From Puffinus mauretanicus (taxonomy: Eukaryota; Chordata; Aves; Procellariiformes; Procellariidae), in contig JAJKFH010000374.1 of assembly GCA_023333565.1 (NCBI GenBank), positions 558,001 to 622,000 on the forward strand: 64,000 nt of DNA, written 5' to 3'. A program made the position numbers and the translations under genes. The notes below the pieces were generated by a model that saw nothing but the letters and a program-made list of their open reading frames with translations, ran no database searches and had not been told where the DNA came from. Shown here one piece after another: positions 1 to 11,755 of the stretch; position 1 is the first letter of the stretch, and each line of letters opens with the position of its first letter.

Positions 1-1000
1 CCTGTGTAGTACAGGTGCTTTTTTCTGTACGTCTTGGCCTTGGCTGTACTGCCCTGCTGCTACATGTGAGATGTTAGGATTGATGTGCCAGCATCTTTGC
101 CTGGACCTCGGGGAGCTCAAGGCACAGCGAGTCCTACGCTAGCTTGTGAGCAGCAGTGTTTTGTCCTTAGCCAGCTCCTTCCTCAAAAGCTCAGAACTGC
201 TTACACAGTCCTCATAGGTGTTGATCTTTGTTTCTGTTGTCCATCCACCAGATGCAATTGTATGAGGTTAAGTGACTTGTCATTGCAGCTGGAATGAAGT
301 CTAATCAGCAAGTTTAGACTTGCTGAAACTATCAAGCTTGCTGAAACTTGCTCAAAGTAACCCTAGTTTGAGCTGTGCAAAGGATCATCTTCCCATCTGC
401 TGTGGGGCACTCTGTCCCTGTAGCATCAAGTGAGAAGATGTAGGCAACACACTGCTCACGTTTTCTATGCAGCAAAGAGTTAACCTGGGAATTACCATCC
501 AGGGAGAAAGGACAAAGTACATCTAGGGGATAAAGTTCCATACTAACTGGTGAACTGAAACAGGCAGAAGCTGACACATCCCTGCCCTCGCTGAATTTGT
601 GCTCCTGCCTGGGTTGCAGAGGGCAGGCTTTGGATAGTTGTGCGCTGGTTCATTTTAAGTGTTGTTTCCTTAAAAAAACAAAAAATAAAAAAGAAAACCA
701 AGAAAAAAAAAACGAAAAACAACAACAAAACCTTTGCTGGAGCACTGGAGTCCCCTGCAGGGTTTTAGTTTCTCCCCTAAAGCATTTAAATGAGTAGTTT
801 TTAGTCACAGTTGCTCTGTGACTAAACTGGAATGCATGAGCCCTGTGACTAGCCAGCTGATAGTGAGATGCACTGTTGAAACACAAAGAGCTAGGGGTTC
901 ACAAGTTGACACCACGCTGCCACTCTGCCTAAAGTGAGTCTGCTATTAGATCTATAGCGAGCAGCTTCAAGCTGTTGCTGCTTTCCCCTTCCATGTTTAG
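1..1000 (+). other. COPG1: COPG1 intron (partial, 3' part)
   Basis: This stretch ends in a CAG-type acceptor (TTTAG) directly before the first coding exon in the window. I see no segment matching the preceding COPG1 exon, so that exon lies outside the window to the left. It contains an A-rich low-complexity patch around 671-727 and no other recognisable feature. Confidence 0.7.
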
Positions 1001-4000
1001 TTTGACTGCACAAACACCCTGAACGATCAGATCCTGGAGAATGTAACGGTGCAGATGGAGCCAACAGAGGGGTATGAGGTCATTGGCTACGTACCTGCCA
1101 AAACCCTGGTGTACAACCAGCCGGGTACCTGCTACACGCTGGTGGCACTGTCTGAAGAGGATCCAACAGCAGGTAAACAGTTTGCCCTCTGTGTTTTCCT
1201 GACATCCCCCAAATTAAGCGTACTGGTTGCTCGCCCCCACACATTCTACCTTGCATCCTAGCCAGATATTTATAGCCTGTGTGTGGGTGCAGCCCTGAGT
1301 GGTGCTGAGCATGACTTCTCTTTGCTGTTTGGGGGCTGTCAGGCCTCCCTTCTCCCCTCCTGGTTCCCTTGTGCTGTAACAGGCTATGAGAGCTGGCAGG
1401 TGAGCATTCAGCTCTCTGCTGAGTTCTCTCGTGCACCCTGCCGTGTCCTTTAGCCTATCTATTCTTTGTGTTGTGGGGAGGCTGGTACCTGTAAAGTGCT
1501 GTGAGTGCCCAGATGCTGAACTGGACATCCTTTCATTTGTCACTGTCCAGAACATGAACCAGGCCTTACCTGTGCTTTGGTCTCCCTGGTTTGTGTTCTG
1601 GGACTGCTCACCTGTGTGTGTTGCTGCGTTCACCCAGCAGTGCCCATCTTCTCAGGGATGAGTCATCGCTTCCTCTCCCAGCCGAGCGGTATTAATCAGC
1701 TGCCGTGTTGCAGCGCAAGGTGGTTTCATTTCAGAGGCACATGAACCGATCTCTAGATAAGGATCTTGCCTCTTCACAAGGTGCTGGTGGGACATGTTTA
1801 GTTAGTGTTCCCAGCACAACTTGAGGTTCATCAGTAATAGCACTTATTATGAGAATTATGGTTTTCTACAACCATCGTGAGCCTGTCTTTATCACTGTTT
1901 GCTAGCCTGAATATTTCAAATAAATACCTTGTCCTTGAGAGACAGGAACTGTCGGAGAGCCCTCTCTAGGTTACTGGCTAAGCCTGTGCTGCTGACAGTG
2001 AGGGTGAGACCCCAGTTGCCCCAAGTTTCCCAGCCCTGTTCTGCTGCAGAGGATTGCAGATCTCGTGGTAATGTGAGCTTTGCCTTTGCCTCCCCTGCTT
2101 CCAGTGGCCTGTACCTTCAGCTGCATGATGAAGTTCACTGTCAAGGACTGTGATCCGAACACAGGAGAGACAGATGATGAGGGTTACGAGGATGAGTATG
2201 TGGTAAGGAGCTGGGCGTGTACCTGATCACGGAAACTGCAGTCATTTTGAGGGTTTTTGTGATCTGTACTCAGATCCCTGCAAGCAACTATGTGACCACT
2301 GACACCGATGTGGGCAGCATCGCGTGAAGAGCGTGTTCTTGCTGTCTCTCTGGTGTCTGTCCCAGGATGCAGATGTGGGTTTGGAGAGCTTGCTTTGTCT
2401 CATTTGGAGTATCCTCCTGTTGCTCTCCAGACAGACACCCGACTGTGCAGGATACTTATGTTTTGGGAGGCCATGGTGTGTCCTCCAAGCTTGGTGTGCC
2501 ATGCTCTACGGGCTCCAGCAGTTACAAACTCACGTTTGTGAAGACAGAGGGCCGATGGACATGTTCCGTTCTCCATCAGTTGCTCTCCGTGATGGCACAG
2601 TTAATTGCTTAGTGACTTGCTTGATACAGGCAGATTGCCATCCTTTTTCTTGCCCTGGGGAAGGTGGGCCTTCTCCCTCCCCAGAACCGAGATTGATAAA
2701 AGCACCGATGCTGCAGAAGCACCTCTCTTCCAGGCTCTGCCATTTCCAGGACGGCTGTTGTATCACAAAGGAAGAAGCTGAACTTGTGCTTGGTCAGAAA
2801 CTGGGCTCATAGAGGGTCGTGTTTACCCTCCAGAGAGGAAGGGATGTTGTGACACAACCTCAGCTTGCCCTGTTAGCTCTAGAAGCTGTTTTCTATGCGT
2901 TGCCTGTCACTGCTGTGAATCTGATTAGAGGCACTGCTGTGCAGTGAGTCACTGAGGACACAGCATCCTCCCAGAAGGAGCGAGGAGGGTTTTTCCCAAA
3001 GGAACGTGCAAGGTTAACCCCTCTCTCTGCTTCCCACCAGTCACCAGGGCATTTGAGTGATATTTAAACAAACTCTTCCATGTGTTTCAACTTGAATTGG
3101 GAGGAGATTCTTTCCGGCAGCGATGGCTGAAATGAATGCAGGCTGGTGTCTAGCCAGCTCTGGCACTGACTGCTGCTCTTCGATACATGCTCTGGAGGGA
3201 CAAGCCCACTTCTGCCTTGCACAGATGTAGTCACAGCAGCAGTTCAGCTAAGCTGGCACATACCGTTAGGTGATAGCAAGTGTCTGACAGTGTCTCACTG
3301 TACTTTACCAGCCTACAAAATAATGGTCCAGAAAGGCAAAATAGAAGCTTATGTGCATTCTAGGGAAGCAAATACTGCATCTGTGTGAACACCAGCAGCT
3401 GTTTCTTAGCTTTTGTCCTCTGTTTTGGACATTTGCCCAGTGCTTTGGTCTCTGTCAGGCCAAGGGCTGTGCTTAGGATGGGAACCTGCTTTGTAAATCC
3501 TGGAAATGGCATGACCAGTGGCTTTCCCAGGCCAAGCAGTTGCTCAGCCAAGTGGTGTTTGCTTGGGCAAACTAGAAGGGGCAGAGCTTGCTCGGACATA
3601 TTCATGAGTGGAAGTTGAAGCTGTCTTCTACACTCACCTGGTCTCAGGGAATCCAGTCTAAAGCTCACTCTGGAGAGAGCAGAATTAGGAAAAACCATGT
3701 CTCATTTGAATCTCTTCTACCACCAGCTTGAAGACCTGGAGGTAACAGTGGCTGATCACATCCAGCGAGTTCTGAAGCCAAACTTTGGAGCAGCCTGGGA
3801 TGAAGTGGGTGATGAGTATGAAAAGGAAGAGACCTTTACTTTGTCTGCTATTAAAACCCTTGAAGGTAAGGGGTGCCTGAGCCCAGCAGAGCTCTTAACA
3901 TTTCTCTCTCTCCAACAGGCAAAGTCCAGAGGTGCAGTCTGGCTCACTTTAGATCTCTCACAGAAAGGCTAATGGGGCAAAACCTTTCACAAGTAATTTC

Positions 4001-5653
4001 ACCGTAGCTGTTAAATGTGGAGCTACCGTTACTGTGATAACAAGTTAGTTCAGGTTTCAAAAAAAACCAAATGAGTGTTCTGGGCCAGGAGATCAGGAGA
4101 CCAGACTGGATTGTGGGAGGCAAAAGAACATCTTGCTTTGTTCTCATACTCTACCCTCCCAGGCAGACAGACCATAGTTCAGCTGTGAGCTCCCACTTTC
4201 CTTCTGTGAAAGGAGGGGATGCTCTGACGTTAGGACTCAAGACCAATAAAAAAAGATGCATTAAGAAGACGTGAGGTTGGTGGGCAGGCTTGTGGTGTAA
4301 GCCCTCTTCTCTTTCGTCATGTATTAAAGACTCCTTTTGTTGTTCCCGAGAGCCCTGTAAAAACTCGGTCCTTTTGATGGCTTAGAAGGGTGTCCTTGTC
4401 CTATAGCCATCTCTGTGCTTCCTTGCACAGTGCCTTAGGCTTGAAATACCTTCCCTGAGGCCTTTTCAAATTTCTGCTGAAGACCTGCAAGGTGTCCTCT
4501 TCCCTCTGCATCTGTCCCCAGAGAAACAAGTCAGGGTTGCACAGTAAGCGTGCAGCCAGCTGCACTCTCCTACTTCCGTTGTCTGACTCATTCACCCTCC
4601 TGTTTCTGTTGCACCTTTGCTGCATCAGATAACAGAACTGCAGTGTGGCGGTGGGTTTTTTGTGTGTTGCCTTTGCCTCCCTAGTGGCCTCTAAAATCAC
4701 AATACTGGCACAATATGTGTCCCTCAGGACAAGGAACATGTATCCTAACATGCAGGGAGGGCTTGAGTCACCTTTAGATGCTCTTTGTGAGTCCCTGTCA
4801 AGACGCCCATGACATGGAGCCTGTTTTATTTATTTTTTCTTAACAGAGGCAGTTACTAATATCGTGAAGTTCCTGGGGATGCAGCCCTGTGAGCGATCAG
4901 ATAAAGTGCCAGATAACAAGAACTCTCACACACTGTACCTGGCAGGTGAGCTGTGGGGTGAGGTCTCTGCTCCAGTAGCAGCTCTTTGGGAGGTTGCACA
5001 GAGCTGCCTGTGGAAAATCAGAGCGGGAGTTTCTGATGGAGCCCACTGTGCTCCGGGTAGGATTTGAGGTGTAGAGCAGCTGGTGTTGGGATCAGGGAGG
5101 GTGCTGTGGCGGGGGGGTGTTGGGATCAGCCCCAGGCTCAGCTGGGTGGAATTGCTGTCTTCTTGATCTGTGGCATCCTGGTTTGGAGTGAGCCTGTGGG
5201 GGAAAGTACAGCACCCTTGCCCAGCACAATGGATGTATACTGGAGCGCTTAGACGTGTGACTGGTAGTCACTGAAGGAGTGCCTGGATCTCTTCACAGCT
5301 GGAGGTTATTTTACACTTTGCTTTCATGAGTTTTACAGTAGCAAGAGTCATTACAATGAATGAGAAATGTGCTGCTCAAGGGTCTCTCCTGGCCCGGTGC
5401 TGGGGATTTGCCAGACTATGTATAGGAAACCTGCCCTGGCCAAGCAGTAGTGTTCATTTTTAGGCTTGCAGGGGAGGGCGGCCTGCAATGCACTCACTCC
5501 TTCCTCCCACTGTCCTTCCCAGGTGTGTTCCGGGGTGGCCATGACCTCCTGGTACGGTCTCGTCTCGTCCTGACCGACACAGTGACGATGCAGGTCACTG
5601 CCCGCAGCGGAGAGGAGCTCCCCGTGGATGTGATCATGGCCTCCGTTGGATAA
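1001..5653 (+). CDS. COPG1: COPG1, coatomer subunit gamma-1, C-terminal exons (5' truncated by window)
   Basis: Gamma-COP is a subunit of the COPI coat, which drives Golgi-to-ER and intra-Golgi vesicle traffic. Five exons are visible: 1001-1172, 2105-2202, 3727-3865, 4847-4945 and 5523-5653 (TAA at 5651). All have GT-AG borders, and the phases join to a continuous 212-aa C-terminus starting [10 protein letters not shown] and ending [11 protein letters not shown]. This is the gamma-COP appendage (ear) domain, about the last quarter of an 874-aa family protein. It includes the conserved stretches [35 protein letters not shown] and [22 protein letters not shown]1 is preferred over COPG2 because the neighbour is HMCES, as in other vertebrates, and because of sequences such as DHIQRV. 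The upstream exons and start codon are outside the window. The reading frame is intact. Confidence 0.95.
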
Positions 5654-5972
5654 ACCGCCTTCTCCGGGGCTGTCCTGACACCGAGCCCCCGCGGGCAATG
5701 CTTCTTTCTCTGGCAGCAGAATAGGGATCACGTTCACTACAGCAGCTTTTGTGTTCTCTGCAGTACAGCTGTATCTGGGGCTCTGTCTATAAAAGAACGC
5801 TGTTTTTAAGGCCTGATTTTACGAAGCGCTTTGTTCCTGTGCTGGAGGGTTTCGTAGCGGGTGGCCAGTTTCTGTCGCGGTGGCAGCGTGCGGAGGCGAG
5901 GTGACACCAGACCGTGACAGCCGCTCCCTGTCCTTTCTATGTCGTTCAAATAAAACCATCTCGTGGTTCTTC
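5654..5972 (+). terminator. COPG1: COPG1 3' UTR with poly(A) signal
   Basis: A short 3' UTR follows the stop codon. A canonical AATAAA lies at 5949-5954, so cleavage is expected near 5965-5975. This is the only good signal before the HMCES CpG island begins, so the COPG1 transcript end nearly touches the HMCES promoter. Confidence 0.75.
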
Positions 5973-5984
5973 GGCCTGTCTCAC

Positions 5985-6152
5985 CGGGCGGGAAAGGCGT
6001 TTCCGCGGCCCGGGGCCGGCCCCGCCGCCGCCCCGCCCCTGCCGGCCCCGCTCCGCCTGCAGCCGCCTCCCCGGCGGGGCGGAGCGCTCGGCCGGCCCCG
6101 TCCCACCGCCGTGCCGGGGCGGGCGGCCCGCAGAGCCGGGGCGGGCGGCGGG
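5985..6152 (+). promoter_or_regulatory. HMCES: HMCES CpG-island promoter and 5' UTR
   Basis: GC content jumps abruptly at about 5990, with dense CpG and several GGGGCGG-type GC boxes between 6070 and 6150, directly before the HMCES ATG. No TATA box is present. The transcription start cannot be fixed by eye. The island continues through coding exon 1 to about 6430. Confidence 0.7.
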
Positions 6153-9100
6153 ATGTGCGGGCGCACGGCCTGCTCCCTGGGGGCCGACAACCTCCGCCGG
6201 GCCTGCGCCTACCGCGACCGGCGGGGCCGGCGGCGGCAGCCCGAGTGGATCCAGGCGGAGAGGTACCGGCCCTCGTACAACAAGGGCCCGCAGTCCAGCG
6301 GCCCGGTGCTGCTCTCCCGCCGGCACCTCCAGCAGGTACCTCCCTCCCCTCGCCGTGCAAACCAAAACAAGGGCGCCGGGGCCGCATCCTGGCTCCGGCA
6401 GCGGCCCTTTGCGTCGGGTGCCGGTTGCTGCTGCCGCGCAAAAACCCGCGTGGCTGCTGTGTATCCTGTGGCTTAAATTCAAGGTTGGCCGAGCGCTGGG
6501 AAGGGGGTTGTGCCTCCCGGGGTGGTGTGGTACCCAATCGGAATTGTAACGCTTGCTTGGCTTCTCTTTGCTTAGTGTACGTGGCAGGTATTGAATTTCC
6601 TAATTGCAAAGGTGTCTCTTCCTGTTAGTATTTACGTGTTCCTAAGGAGGGTGGGGAATCGGTACCATGCTTCATGTGTAGTGTTATATTTTCTGCAAAA
6701 ATTCATATATAAGTGATTAACTGTGGTAGAATTTTTTCCCAAATGTCTGTAATTGCTCTGCTGCTTTTATTCTGCTTTCCTGAGGCTTTTTTTCATTTCA
6801 TAACACTGCTCTGTGTGTCCAGGTCGCATTGGCAGGGGAAAGTAGAGAAAAAAAATCTCAACTTCAGACTTGTAAAATAACTGTACACCTGTGGTGACCG
6901 TTACCCAGGCTAATTTAAGCCTCACCAGACCTTCCTCAGACAACCTGAGCAGCCTGTACAACTGTTTGTGCATCTCGTTTGGTTTCCGCATAAGAGGGTG
7001 CCCGGCAAACTGCTGCTCTTTCGCGTTCAGCGGGGTGAAGCTGGGTGCGCTGAATTGAAACACCCCAATCTGGGCTCCCTCTGCTCTTCCTCCCCTGGCC
7101 GGTGGGGCAGCGACAGGGGCTGCTGCACTTCGCAGCCATTGCCGGCACAGGGGATGGGGTGGGACGCCTCGGTGGGGCCACTTTGGAGTGCCATGGGCGA
7201 TGCCGTCGGGCATCCTCGTACTCTCCTTTCCTGCCTTGGGGTCCCACATCCCCTGAGAGCAGGCGATAAGCTGGTGGAGCAGAGGAACACGGGGCTGGGA
7301 GCGTGACCCAGGTCACAGGCAGACACCTGCTCGGTTGTCCGTCTCTGTTCAAGTTGTTGGGACACGGGCGCGGTGTAAGGTGCCCCTTTTTGCCACTCCT
7401 GATCTGTGGGAGGCTCTGGAAGACTTCACAAAACTGGGCACATACACCTCCCTATGCGTATGCACCTATAGTAGGTATATATATATGTATATCTACTGCA
7501 GTTCTTTGGGAGCAAATGCCCCCTGGGGCCTTGCACGCCCCAGCTGTGCGCCACCCGGGGCTGGCAGCTGCAGGCAGAAAGCGAGAGCGAGCTGGGGGAG
7601 AAGTGAAAGCCACAAGCCGTTTCCATTGTCCGAAGGCAGATAATATGCAAAGCGCAAGGAGTGAAAGTGAACCAGGTCAGCAGAAATCACGTTATTAAAA
7701 TGAAGGTGAGGCTTACACCCTTTGGGACGCTCGCTGTAAAGAGGGAAGTTTTGAGGACCTTAACGCCAGCCCGACATGACCCTTGACTCTAGAGCTAGGG
7801 AGCTCACGTGTCCAGGCACTTCCCATTGAAGAAAAACTGCGTTCGTTCCTCCAGAGAGTTGTTGGGAAAGCCTCACTGAGACACTTATTAGTTATTTATT
7901 CCTGCAAAATATTCCTGTGCTTTCTGCTGAAGATTAATTCTTACAGGAAAGCTGTTAAGAATATGCAAAGGGTTACAATTAGCGGCTATTTCTGCACGGC
8001 TTGTGAGTGGCATCCCTGCAAAAGAGCAGGGGCAGATTTGGTGCTGGAGGGGCTGTGAGCCCCAGCTCAGCTCTCGGCGGAGGCACTGGCCTGTTCCCCC
8101 CTTGCAGGGGGAGAACCCGCTTCCGCAGGGCTCCTCGAAGCCCCTCTCTCAAGCTGTGGGGATGCTCGTGGTCCCTGCAACGTGGCCCTGACCCGAGGTG
8201 TTTCTCTGTCTCGTTCAAAAGGATGCTGACTCCTCCGAGCGGGTCCTCATGGACATGCGCTGGGGCCTGGTTCCCTCCTGGTTCAAAAAGGATGACCCCT
8301 CCAAAATGCAGTTTAATACCTCCAACTGCCGCAGTGATACCATGCTGAAGAAGTCCTCCTACAAGGTGAGTTGCTGCTGTCTTTGTGTCCAGCTCGAAGA
8401 GATCTTGTAGTAGGCAAAACCAAAGCTGAAGCATCTCCCTAGCGAGTACCCGTCACTGTTTGCTTGCTGCACGGGGGAGTAAGTCTCTCTACTGCAGAGC
8501 TGGCGAATTTCATTAAAATAGAAGAACGGAAAAGGTGGTTGCTGGTGAAGCTCCTGTTTCATTACAGCACTGGCGGTGGCGTTTGTGCACCCCGCGAGGC
8601 AGTTTAGGGGAGCCCAGAGAGGGAGCAAGTGGGCTGGGTAGTCCCAAGTGCCCCTGTCCTCCCTCGCAGGCTGCCCGAGGCTGCTGTTCACGGCTCGCTT
8701 GTGCTTTCTCTCCCCCAGGGTGCTCTCCTCAAGGGCAAGCGCTGTGTGGTCCTGGCGGATGGCTTCTACGAGTGGCAGCAGCACAGTGCGGGGAAGCAGC
8801 CGTATTTCATTTACTTCCCCCAGACCAAGGATGCAGTGGTATGGAGTCCCTCATGGTGTCTCAATGCTCGTGCCCGGCTCTGAGCCCCTGCTCCCTCCAG
8901 GTGCCCTGGGAAGACCCCCCTTCCCTCCAGCTGTGCCCATCTCTGGGGGTCTCTGTTTCCCAATGGGGCTCTGTTCCATAGCGGCCTTGGCACTCTGGCA
9001 TCCCTCTGCGGCCGGTGGTCCCTGCCGCTGCGGTCCCCTGGCTGTAAACAGTGCCACAGCGTCCCCGCCGTCACGCTCGCTGCTCTGCGCATGCTGGATA

Positions 9101-10801
9101 TTTGCATGCGTGGGCAATGTGTCTCTCGGGGGACTGGGCTGGGAGTTTCGCTACCTCTTTCCTTCGGCTGAGCCGTCGGCCGGGATGTTCAGAAGGGGAG
9201 GAGGGCGCTGGCTTGCCTGTAGGAAGATGAGGCTCCTGGTACCTCAAATTAGTAGAGGGGCTCCTGGAAAGCCCTCAGATTAGTTCAGTTCATGACTCAG
9301 ATCTGAGTCATGGGTCTGCACTGACGGGGGCGATGGGGCCTCTCTCCTGCAGGCCGAGGGGAAGGAGGGAGACGAGGAATGGAGAGGATGGAGGTTGCTC
9401 ACCATGGCTGGGATTTTCGACTGCTGGGAGCCACCGGCGGGAGGAGAAATGCTGTACACTTACACCATCATCACCGTGGATGCCTCCAAGGATGTGAGCT
9501 TCATCCATCACAGGCAAGTGAGAGCGGGCAAGGGGACTGCAGGGCAGTGGGGGCGGCGAGGGAGGAAAGCTGCACTGTTAAACACCAGTCTGGCAGGACG
9601 CAGGCAGGGAGTCCTGCCTCCTCCTGCTGCCCTTGGAGAAAAACACTACAACATGACTGGCTCGTTTCAGGTCAGCGGCTCATGCCCTTTCCATAAATCA
9701 CCATCTTTGTGTCCCAGCGGGCGGCAGTCGGAGTTGGATCACTCTCCGGAGTTGGATCGCTCTCCGCCTGACCGGGGCCTGGCAGTCAACCCCTCTGCCT
9801 CTTCCAGCAAAGCAGCTACCTGGGCAAAGCGAATGCGCGCTCTGCCTTGCGGAAGAGCATCCTGCTGCTTCAGTTTTCCCCGTTTCCCCCTGAGCTGCCA
9901 GCTCCTTGCTAGCTTGCAAGCCTGGTTTTTGCCACCCTGTTCTGCCATATCTGTGCTGGGCTTTGGCTCTGACTGTCTTGTCCCCTAGGATGCCAGCCAT
10001 CCTGGACGGGGATGAGGCCATCAGGAAATGGCTGGACTTCGCTGAAGTGCCAACCCAAGAAGCAGTTAAACTCATCCAGCCTACGGAGAACATCGTTTTC
10101 CACCCAGTGTCTACCTTTGTCAACAGTGTCCGCAATAACGCGCCCGAGTGTCTCGCACCCATCGAGCTGGGAGCCAAGAAGGTGAGGGCTGGCAGGGGCT
10201 TGGCAGGAGGACGCTTGGCCACGGTGACGTCCCTGGGCAGGGACGGTGCTGCCAGGTTGCTGGAGGGGCAGCAGCAGGCAGCGTCTGCAGGGCATGCCTG
10301 TGCTTGATGCTGGAGTGCAGAGCCTCAAACAGATTCCCTTCCCTCCGCTTCCAGAAATAAACTGTCACCCCGTGCCAGGATTTCTCTGCCAAATGAGGCA
10401 AATTCCATGTGAAATGGGGCTTGGAACAAGCCTGTTTCCAGCAGCCCGGGGAACCTCCTGCAGATGTGCCTGATTGCAGGCAGGGCCGTTGCTCCAGCCT
10501 CCGCATCCCGCTCTGGACCAGCTCTCGCAGTCGGCTGCCTGCCCTGCTCTCGCCGTGCTTCTGACTTCTCTCACACTGTCTTTTGTCTCTCCAGGAGGTC
10601 AAAGCCACCCCAGGCAGCAAAGTGATGCTGAGCTGGTTAAAAAACTCCCAGGAGGCCTCTCCCCAGAAGAAAGAAAATGATTTGCCCAGGTGGACAAGTC
10701 AGTTCATCCACAGCCCTTCGCCCAAGAAAACCAGCGCAGATATCCTGCAGCAGTGGCTGGGGAAGGAGGGAGAGCCGGCTGCGAAGAAGCGCAAGGCTTA
10801 G
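6153..10801 (+). CDS. HMCES: HMCES, abasic-site processing protein (SRAP domain)
   Basis: HMCES covalently crosslinks to abasic sites in single-stranded DNA at replication forks and shields them. Six exons are read: 6153-6335, 8222-8365, 8719-8838, 9353-9513, 9989-10181 and 10595-10801 (TAG). They join in frame to 335 aa (human protein 354 aa). The start is fixed by MCGRT: after Met removal, Cys2 is the family's crosslinking nucleophile. Conserved SRAP residues are visible: Asn96 and Arg98 in FNTSNCRSD, Glu127 in ADGFYEW, and His201/His202 in [11 protein letters not shown]. The C-terminal tail has PRWTSQF and ILQQWL, matching the human tail region linked to PCNA contact, and ends in a basic AAKKRKA. 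The linker after FPQTK is shorter than in human. Intron 4 uses a GC donor (see separate entry). Confidence 0.95.
9291..9312. promoter_or_regulatory. Perfect 22-bp palindrome with two AP-1/MARE-type sites
   Basis: The sequence is a perfect inverted repeat centred between 9301 and 9302, with half-site CATGACTCAGA. It contains TGACTCA at 9293-9299 and TGAGTCA at 9304-9310, both textbook AP-1 sites. It lies in HMCES intron 3, about 40 bp before exon 4. Whether it binds anything is inference. Confidence 0.5.
9514..9988 (+). other. HMCES: HMCES intron 4 with non-canonical GC-AG borders
   Basis: The exon ends CATCACAG and the intron starts GCAAGTGAG. The acceptor is CCCCTAG at 9982-9988. Splicing here completes the Arg codon of HHRMPAIL across the junction. 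The nearby GTGAGA at 9518 would shift the frame, so the GC donor is needed. The flanking bases AG|GCAAGT fit the strong consensus of GC-AG introns. Confidence 0.85.
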
Positions 10802-11755
10802 GCACCAGCTGGGATGGCTGGCCATCCTTTTTGCTCCTGATTTTCCTAAGCAGAGTGAGGAATGGTGGTTTTTTTTTTTTTTTGGAAGGCTTTGCAGACT
10901 GGGGTTGAGATTTTCCAAGCCTCTCAGATGTTGATCCGATGCTCTAGGTTATTGTCTCTGTTCTTTGTGTTTTGTTAAAAGTTGGTGTTCGTCTTTGAAG
11001 GTTTTGGCTTTGTCTTGTGCTGACGGGAGTGGATATAACCTGCTGGCCTCCCTCCCTGGCAGTCGCTCATGCCAAGTGCAGATAAAGCCTTGGGAAGCAT
11101 CTCAGCCTGCTGGGGAGGAGTAGCTTCTGCCTTCAGACAGTGTTCACAGTTCATGTCTCCTGTTTTCTTTTCTTTTCCTTTTTTTTGGTATTAAACTGAT
11201 ACCTCTTTTCCATTTAATTCCATATTGATTCTGTACAAATTCCTTTTGAATACTCTTGCCCTCAAAAGATGGCTGCAGTACAGAGGAAAGTGCAATAAAT
11301 ACTAGGAGGAAACCCCAGGCTCAGGAAGATCTGCCAGAGTCATCCCGCTCTGCACCAGTGTTGCCACGTGCATTCGTGGCTCCTAAACAGGGAGATGTTC
11401 AAGCGGTGCCTGGGAGGAACTGGGCTTTGCTTGGGTTTCCCTGCAGGCAGCGGGGTGGGACAGCGTGTCTTTGTCACGTTGTTTGTACAATCATTTCGTT
11501 AATGGGATTTGAAGACTTAGAGAGGATTTTCTTGATCTGTGGAGGGATGTGCTCTGCCTTGTTCATAACGGTCATTCATTAAAGCCCAGATAACCAAAGT
11601 GCCATTACAGAACAGCATAGGGCAGTTGTTTTTGAGGTCAGGGATTTTGTAAACAGAGCCAGATGTTACAGACCAAAAGCCTTACATAGTGGGACCCTTG
11701 CTGGAAAGCAGTACTTCATTTGTATTGGAAACAATAAAATGGGATTAACTGGTTG
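10802..11755 (+). terminator. HMCES: HMCES 3' UTR and candidate poly(A) signals
   Basis: Three candidate signals follow the stop: ATTAAA at 11190-11195, AATAAA at 11294-11299 and AATAAA at 11733-11738. A T-rich tract lies at 10868-10882. Which signal is used cannot be decided from sequence. No other gene is seen in this stretch. Confidence 0.55.
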
